Of a stretch of 64,000 bases of DNA, positions 59,193 to 64,000 are shown piece by piece. The translations under genes were made by a program, and so were the position numbers. Source of the stretch: Porphyrobacter sp. GA68 (GTDB lineage Bacteria; Pseudomonadota; Alphaproteobacteria; Sphingomonadales; Sphingomonadaceae). Each line of letters opens with the position of its first letter. Positions within the stretch are counted from its first letter, which is position 1. The DNA lies in contig NZ_JAKQYJ010000002.1 in the NCBI RefSeq assembly GCF_022605525.1, positions 806,001 to 870,000 of the forward strand. Direction: 5' to 3'. The notes under the pieces were generated by a model, which saw only the letters and a program-made list of their open reading frames with translations, had not been told where the DNA came from and ran no database searches.

Positions 59193-59545
59193 GCGGATTT
59201 CCTTTCGTCGTTAGGAGCAGCCTCGCAGCCGGGTGATGTCGCGGGCGAGCATTCTGCGCCAGCGCAGCAATTTTCCATGAGGTAGCCAACCAGCGCGTTC
59301 ATCGCGGCATAATTCGCCGTGTAGATAAGCGAGCGGCCTTCGCGCCGCTGTTTGATCAATCCGGCCCGATTGAGGTGCGCTAGATGGAAGGACAGCGAGG
59401 AGTTCGGCACTCCCAATCGTTCGGCGATTGCGCCAGCAGGCAGCCCATCGGTTCCGGCTTGGACCAGTAGGCGGAATAAAGCGAGCCGGTGCTCTTGCGC
59501 TAGCGCACCCAAGGCCGAGACAGCGCCGCCAGAATCAATTTCCAT
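59189..59545 (-). CDS. arsR: ArsR-family regulator
   Basis: A 118-residue winged-helix repressor with GAIAERLGVPNSSLSFHL as the recognition helix region. Metalloid-binding cysteines are at the C-terminal end of the last helix: Cys93, Cys94 and Cys99 (ENCCAGAEC), resembling the ArsR type with a vicinal pair rather than the E. coli type. It overlaps arsI by four bases. The MEIDSGG start was chosen; the longer frame begins in the operator region. Confidence 0.88.
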   Translation of the reverse strand: MEIDSGGAVSALGALAQEHRLALFRLLVQAGTDGLPAGAIAERLGVPNSSLSFHLAHLNRAGLIKQRREGRSLIYTANYAAMNALVGYLMENCCAGAECSPATSPGCEAAPNDERKSA

Positions 59546-59551
59546 GATTCT

Positions 59552-59608
59552 CGAAATATCGGCAGGGCTTGCCTGGGGCAAGTTATATTTCGGCATTACT
59601 CGAAATAA
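59552..59608 (-). promoter_or_regulatory. Candidate ArsR operator region
   Basis: Three similar half-sites occur upstream of arsR: CGAAATAT (59,552-59,559), ATATTTCG (59,585-59,592) and CGAAATAA (59,601-59,608). They form inverted pairs with each other, in the AT-rich start region of a leftward operon. This is the usual place for an ArsR dimer site. Confidence 0.55.
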
Positions 59609-59775
59609 TGACCGGCGAGCATTCCACGGTCAGATTTCCGGCCGGAGCACGAACCCGCTCCGCGGGAGTGGCGCTGGTGGTGAAGTAACAGCAACGACGC
59701 AAGCGTCCGACCCGGGTTGAGCGAGGCTCCTCATGGGCAGGCTCTTTCGGCTCCTTCAACCTGAGGAGTCGAACG

Positions 59776-60684
59776 ATGAACGAGCTTATCCAGATCGGTG
59801 CGGTCAGCCCGCTGCGCCAGCGCCTGATCGACGACATGACCATGCGGCGGTTTTCCAGGGAGACGCAGCGCAACTATCTGCGCGACGTCGGGCGGTTCGC
59901 CATCTGGCTGGGGCGCTCGCCCCACACGGCGAGCACGGAGGATGTCCGCCAGTTCCAGATCGAGCAGCAGGATGCCGGGGTCCCGCCGCCGACCATGAAC
60001 AGTATCGTCGCGGCGCTGCGCTTCTTCTTCAGCCACACGCTCGACCGCCCCGATCTGGCACGACGGCTCGTCCGCACCAAGCATGCCCGCAAAATCCCGG
60101 TGGTGCTGACCATGACCGAGGTAAAGCGGCTGCTCGATGCCACCCGCTGCCTCAAGCACCAGGCGGCGCTGTCGGTCGCCTATGGTGCGGGACTACGGGT
60201 CGCCGAGGTATCGATGCTCAAGGTGACCGATATCGACAGCACCCGCATGCTGCTGCGGATCGAGCGCGGCAAGGGCGGGCGATACCGCAACGCCATGCTG
60301 CCCGAAGGCCTGCTCCTGTTGCTGCGCGACTGGTGGCGCGCCGGACGGCAGCAGGGCGTACTGCTTCCCGAGGGCTGGCTGTTCCCTAGACAGAGCGCCT
60401 CTGCCCCGATCAGCACGCGTCAGCTCTACCGGATCGCCGTCGAGGCCGCCGAGGCCGCGGACATCGACAAGCGCGTCGGGCCGCACACCCTGCGCCACAG
60501 CTTCGCCACCCATTTGCTGGAGGACGGTTTCGATATCCGCGTCATCCAGGCGCTGCTCGGCCATGCCAAGCTGAACACCACCGCCTTTTACACGCAGGTC
60601 GCGACCAAGACGATCCGGGCGGTCGTCAGTCCGCTCGACCGACTGGCGCTGGCCGCACCCGAACCGGAGCCGCCCGACGGCTGA
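59776..60684 (+). CDS. Tyrosine recombinase paired with an IS91-type transposase
   Basis: A 302-residue XerC/D-like integrase. The core-binding domain (MRRFSRETQRNYLRDVGRFA) is followed by the catalytic domain with Arg in GAGLRVAEV, HTLRHSFATHLL (His-x-x-Arg), GHAKLNTTAFYT with the Tyr nucleophile. GAGGAG precedes the ATG. Its stop is four bases before the transposase start. Such paired recombinases accompany many IS91-like elements in alphaproteobacteria. Confidence 0.85.
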   Translation: MNELIQIGAVSPLRQRLIDDMTMRRFSRETQRNYLRDVGRFAIWLGRSPHTASTEDVRQFQIEQQDAGVPPPTMNSIVAALRFFFSHTLDRPDLARRLVRTKHARKIPVVLTMTEVKRLLDATRCLKHQAALSVAYGAGLRVAEVSMLKVTDIDSTRMLLRIERGKGGRYRNAMLPEGLLLLLRDWWRAGRQQGVLLPEGWLFPRQSASAPISTRQLYRIAVEAAEAADIDKRVGPHTLRHSFATHLLEDGFDIRVIQALLGHAKLNTTAFYTQVATKTIRAVVSPLDRLALAAPEPEPPDG

Positions 60685-60688
60685 GCCG

Positions 60689-61881
60689 GTGCGCACCTCG
60701 CTTGAGGTCGCCGACATCTTCCGTACAGCCGGTCCCTCGTATCGCGCAGCGCATGCCGGGCACGTGAGCCTGCACCAGCTCAATATCATGTCGGCCATCG
60801 AGCAGTGTCGCACCGCTGCGATGGGTGGGCACGTCGAGGCCTGCACCGACTGCGGCCATTGGCGGATCGTCTATAACAGCTGCCGCAACCGGCACTGCCC
60901 CAAGTGCCAGGGCGTCGCTGCGCGCACCTGGCTCGCCGAGCGCGAGGCCAACCTGCTGCCGGTCGGCTATTTCCACCTCGTGTTCACGCTGCCCGCCGAG
61001 ATCGCCGCCATCGCGTTCCACAACAAGGCTCTGCTCTACAACCTGCTGTTCAAGACCGCTTCGCAGACCATGCTGACCATCGCTGCCGATCCCAAGCATC
61101 TGGGTGCGCGCATCGGCATCACCGCCGTGCTCCACACCTGGGGCTCGGCCATGACCCATCATCCGCACATCCAATGATCGTACCGGGTGGTGGCATCTCG
61201 CTCGACGGAACAAGCTGGATCGCCGCGCGACCCGCGTTCCTCCTGCCAGTGCGCGTGCTCGGTGCGCTGTACCGCCGCCTGTTCCTCACCCGCCTCATGG
61301 CACTTCACGATGCCGGTCGCCTCGCCTTCTTCGGCCAGATGGCGCATCTCACCGGCCGACGCGCGCTCCTGCGGCACCTCTCGCCGGTCCGCAAAAAGCG
61401 CTGGGTCGTCTACGCCAAGCCGCCGTTCGCCGGACCCGAAGCGGTGCTCGCATATCTGTCGCGCTACACCCACCGCGTTGCGATCTCGAACAGCCGCCTC
61501 CTTCGGTTCGACGAGGCCGGGGTCACGTTCCGTTACAAGGATGATCGTCGGGGCGGCACCGACCGCCAGCAGGTGATGACGCTCGCCGCAGACGAGTTCA
61601 TCCGCCGGTTCCTGCTCCACGCCCTGCCGCGCGGGTCCCACCGCATCCGGGACTACGGCCTGCTTGCCAGCGGCACCCGACGGATTAGCCTCGAACGCGC
61701 CCGCACGTTGCTCGCGGTCGCACCACCTCCGGTCGATGACCCGCCGCTCGAGCCGGCCGAGGCCCGGCCGCCATGCCCGTGCTGTGGCGGGCGCATGGTC
61801 ATCATCGAGACGTTCGAGCGTCGATATCAGCCCCGCGCCCCGCCATCCCTTATCGTCGCATCCGGAAGCCCCCCGCCGTGA
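60689..61881 (+). pseudogene. IS91-family transposase, frameshifted
   Basis: The first frame has the N-terminal zinc-finger (CTDCGHWRIVYNSCRNRHCP) and the FHLVFTLPAE segment, and ends just after MTHHPHIQ. The next frame continues MIVPGGGISLDG and, later, YLSRYTHRVAISNSRL, with the C-terminal zinc-binding CPCCGGRM. The intact junction should read HHPHIHMIVPGGG, so one base is missing at about 61,174. As written the rolling-circle transposase is broken in the middle. The GTG start lies four bases after the recombinase stop. Confidence 0.85.
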
Positions 61882-62352
61882 TCCGGCACGGCATATCGTC
61901 GATCGCCCCCGATACGCTCCTGTCGCAGGGGACGCGAAGCCTTGCGTCGAGCTTCCCCAAAAACGGACTCACCCACGCCCCAGTCTGCTTTTACGCGCCC
62001 ACATGATCGCCCACAAAGCAGCCGGTCCGTTCTCGGATCCGTCCGCAAATCGGCAACCCCCGCCATCACCCAGAGCAGGCCAAAGTCCAAATCCCCATAG
62101 ATAACCGCCCGGGGCCCGCGGGTTCGGGCACCGTCAACTTTCCGACGCCTCCCGGCGTCCGAAACTCTAAACGGAAGCGGAAGGTCGGCTTAGAGGCCCA
62201 TCTGCGTGATAAGCAGACCCGAGCATCGGGTGCCGAAATCGTGGATCCGTAAACTTAGAACCTGCTTGAGCGGGTACATAACAAAATGCCATTCGATGGC
62301 ACCATACTCACACCGCTCAGGGGGCCATTAGCAGCCCGACGCATCGATGTTC
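61882..62352. other. Gap after the IS91-like transposase
   Basis: About 470 bases without a supported gene. The left part is probably the rest of the insertion element, and the right part is sequence downstream of copD. Several short ORFs here are in frames with no recognisable protein character. Confidence 0.45.
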
Positions 62353-63270
62353 TCAGCCCATCGGCGACATGAGGCCCAGAACGGCGACACATCCGATCAC
62401 GAGCGCCGCAAGGCTTAACTCAGCCGCCAGGCTGCGCCGAAGTGCGGGAAGCAGTGATCCAGCGGCTGTTGGTACATCGGCGCTCTCCCGCGCGGCGCGG
62501 CGGCTGAGCAGGGCATTGCGGCCCGCCAACAGCAGCATCGCGCCGACCACCGCGATCTTGCCCGCCAACAGGACACCATAGGCCGTTCCCAGCACCGCAC
62601 CGCTGTTACCGAGCCCAAAGATCAGGTGCGCGTTGAGGATACCGGTCGAGGCGACGACGCCCACCAACGCCGCGCCAAGGAACCTGAACCGGTGCATGGT
62701 CGCCAGCAACGGGGCACTAGCCATGCGGTTCGGCCGCCGATGCGCGGCTACAACCAGGTGGGCGAACCACCCGATCGCGCCGATCCACACGCCCGATGCC
62801 AGCAGATGCAGCGCGTCGCTGAGCCGGTGGAGCGTTCCAAGCCTTCCTTCGCTTGCGGCCGCGTGCCCGCTCCACGCGAGCGTCGCCAGCGCCACGCCGA
62901 GAAGCACCGCGGCACCCGCAAGGTTCCACCGGCGGAGCGGGAAAGCCAGCACGCCCAAGGCGGCCAGGAGCGCGGCGAGGCGGATGAGAAACGCCCAGCC
63001 CATGCTGGTGGAGGCGACCATCACCTCGAACATCGGCCAGTCTAGAGAGGCGACGGGTTGCCCCATCATGGCGGCGATGCTCACCACCATCAGGGCCAGC
63101 GACACCACCGCCGCGAGGATGCACCCGCTTACCACGGGCAGCCGCATATCCGGCAATGCACCCGCCGCCAGCCTGCCCAGTCCAAAGGCACGGATGGCCG
63201 TCACTCCAAACAGGCCGAGCAGCAGCGCGTAGTGCGCGAACCGCAGCAGCGGGTGCAGCCATGCCTCCAT
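62353..63270 (-). CDS. copD: CopD-like copper resistance membrane protein
   Basis: A 305-residue inner-membrane protein with about eight hydrophobic segments. Key parts are RFAHYALLLGLFGVTAIRAF at the N-terminus, conserved HAAA and LHLLASGVWIGAIGWF in the CopD domain. It moves or stores copper together with CopC in the periplasm. The start lies ten bases after the copC stop. It is the last gene of a leftward cop operon. Confidence 0.9.
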   Translation of the reverse strand: MEAWLHPLLRFAHYALLLGLFGVTAIRAFGLGRLAAGALPDMRLPVVSGCILAAVVSLALMVVSIAAMMGQPVASLDWPMFEVMVASTSMGWAFLIRLAALLAALGVLAFPLRRWNLAGAAVLLGVALATLAWSGHAAASEGRLGTLHRLSDALHLLASGVWIGAIGWFAHLVVAAHRRPNRMASAPLLATMHRFRFLGAALVGVVASTGILNAHLIFGLGNSGAVLGTAYGVLLAGKIAVVGAMLLLAGRNALLSRRAARESADVPTAAGSLLPALRRSLAAELSLAALVIGCVAVLGLMSPMG

Positions 63271-63280
63271 CCGCTGGCGT

Positions 63281-63670
63281 TCAGGCGACGGTGAAGCCGA
63301 CCGAGCCCTTCATCCGGTGTCCGTCCGCGCCCGCCGCTTGCCAGCGCACCTCGTAGGTGCCCGCGCGCAGCGGCTGGCGCAGCTTCAGGGTCATGGTCTT
63401 GTTATCCTTCGACCAGCTGGTGGTGAAGTTGCGGATCGCCATCTCGCCGTGGTTCTTGACGCCGGGCATGGCGGTCATGACGATGGCGGCGGCGGCCGTG
63501 GGCGGGAGCAGCGCCTCGCTGAAGGTCAGGGTCACCATGCGCGGCTTGGCGACGGTCGCGCCCTGCGCCGGGCTGGACGCGACCACCTTGGCGTGGGCCA
63601 AGGCCGAGGAAGGAGCGGTGAGGGCCGTTGCGGCGAGGGCCGCGCTGGCGATGAGAGCATGGAAACGCAC
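63281..63670 (-). CDS. copC: CopC-like periplasmic copper-binding protein
   Basis: A 129-residue protein, signal peptide ending at ALAHA so that the mature protein begins with His, the usual N-terminal Cu(II) ligand. The CopC beta-barrel shows AHAKVVASSPAQGATV and the distal AGADGHRMKGSVGF with the second His. It delivers copper to CopD. The operon order copB-copC-copD is typical for sphingomonads. Confidence 0.92.
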   Translation of the reverse strand: MRFHALIASAALAATALTAPSSALAHAKVVASSPAQGATVAKPRMVTLTFSEALLPPTAAAAIVMTAMPGVKNHGEMAIRNFTTSWSKDNKTMTLKLRQPLRAGTYEVRWQAAGADGHRMKGSVGFTVA

Positions 63671-63687
63671 AATTATACTCCTTCTTG

Positions 63688-64000
63688 TCAGAACCAGAAA
63701 CGGATGCCGGCGACATAGCTGGTGACGCTCGGGTCTTCGCCGGCGGCGCGCGCGTAGTCGGCGCTGCCGCCAACACGCCAGCTTTGCTCGACGCCGATGT
63801 AGGGCGCGAACTCGCGGATGATCTCGTAGCGCAGACGGATGCCCAGCTCCGCCTTGTCGATGCCTGAACCTAGCCCAAGCAGCGGCACGTCCTGCGCCGA
63901 CAGGTTCACCTCCGCGCGGGGTTGCAGGATCAGGCGCTGGGTGATGCGCTGGTCCAGCTCCGCCTCGATCCTTGCGGTCACATCGCCGCGGTGGGAGACG
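63688..64000 (-). CDS. copB: CopB-like outer-membrane copper resistance protein (N-terminus beyond the window)
   Basis: The visible 103 residues are the C-terminal beta-barrel part: RLILQPRAEVNLSAQD, GIDKAELGIRLRYEI, FAPYIGVEQSWR, ending with GIRFWF as an outer-membrane protein should. This matches CopB. The copC start lies 17 bases downstream of its stop. The N-terminal metal-binding half lies outside the window. Confidence 0.88.
   Translation of the reverse strand, partial: VSHRGDVTARIEAELDQRITQRLILQPRAEVNLSAQDVPLLGLGSGIDKAELGIRLRYEIIREFAPYIGVEQSWRVGGSADYARAAGEDPSVTSYVAGIRFWF

Larger units (their letters stand above)
59690..62150 (+). mobile_element. IS91-like element with tyrosine recombinase (ends approximate)
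   Basis: The recombinase-transposase pair forms one insertion element. IS91 elements have no terminal inverted repeats, so the borders cannot be fixed from sequence alone. The right side contains a GC-rich hairpin-like stretch (around 62,108-62,130) that could belong to the origin end. It separates the ars operon from the copper genes. Confidence 0.45.

Noticed and set aside
59733-60389. 218-codon ORF starting just before the recombinase
   Set aside because: It is in a different frame from the recombinase, which has the family motifs and a strong ribosome-binding site.
61664-62104. ORF of 146 codons at the end of the IS91 transposase
   Set aside because: Alternate frame of the transposase end; Arg/Pro/Ser-rich composition typical of a high-GC shadow.
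1-64000. rRNA, tRNA and CRISPR arrays
   Set aside because: No tRNA T-loop context, rRNA stretch or regularly spaced repeat array was recognised on either strand.

Overview
The window is high-GC DNA from an alphaproteobacterium, most likely a sphingomonad (Sphingomonadaceae or Erythrobacteraceae). This rests on the TonB receptor plus flavin-halogenase sugar locus, the compact F-type conjugation operon, and small proteins of types I associate with that order. No rRNA, tRNA or CRISPR array was found. Species cannot be named from the sequence.

Region 1 (1-12,100) is an alpha-glucan/maltose locus. A LacI-type regulator sits beside a divergent promoter with nested palindromes. To the left lie a TonB-dependent receptor, a tryptophan-halogenase-like flavoprotein and an exported GH13 amylase (cut by the window start). 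To the right lie an MFS sugar transporter and a trehalose synthase-maltokinase fusion. Together they would capture oligosaccharide, trim it, import it and turn maltose into trehalose or maltose-1-phosphate.

Region 2 (12,262-24,462) is the most unusual part. Two divergent, tightly coupled operons hold twelve genes: inositol-3-phosphate synthase, two dehydrogenases, a glycosidase-like protein whose barrel segments look circularly permuted, a methyltransferase, a histidine phosphatase, two sugar-nucleotide epimerase-like SDRs and four glycosyltransferases. Nearly every junction is a 4-base ATGA, GTGA or TTGA overlap. I read it as a pathway for a methylated, possibly inositol-containing glycoside or glycolipid; the product is unknown to me.

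Region 3 (24,510-36,321) starts with a host lipoprotein and a gene-poor border carrying direct repeats. A divalent-metal efflux operon follows: DUF3703-like protein, methyltransferase, His-rich periplasmic protein, CzcCBA-type pump, P1B-4 ATPase and CDF transporter, under a CadR/PbrR-like MerR regulator with a clear operator.

Region 4 (36,369-57,212) is conjugative: two small DNA-binding proteins, an F-type type IV secretion operon from TraA to TraG, small accessory proteins, a membrane-anchored thermonuclease and a LexA/CI-like S24 repressor. No relaxase or coupling protein is present. Copies of GTAGGAA lie both upstream of the tra operon and before the S24 gene.

Region 5 (57,248-64,000) holds an ars operon (arsR, arsI-like, arsC and a frameshifted acr3), a tyrosine recombinase paired with a frameshifted IS91-type transposase, and copper genes copD, copC and copB (cut by the window end). 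Three genes in regions 3-5 carry single-site frameshifts, which could be sequencing errors or decay.
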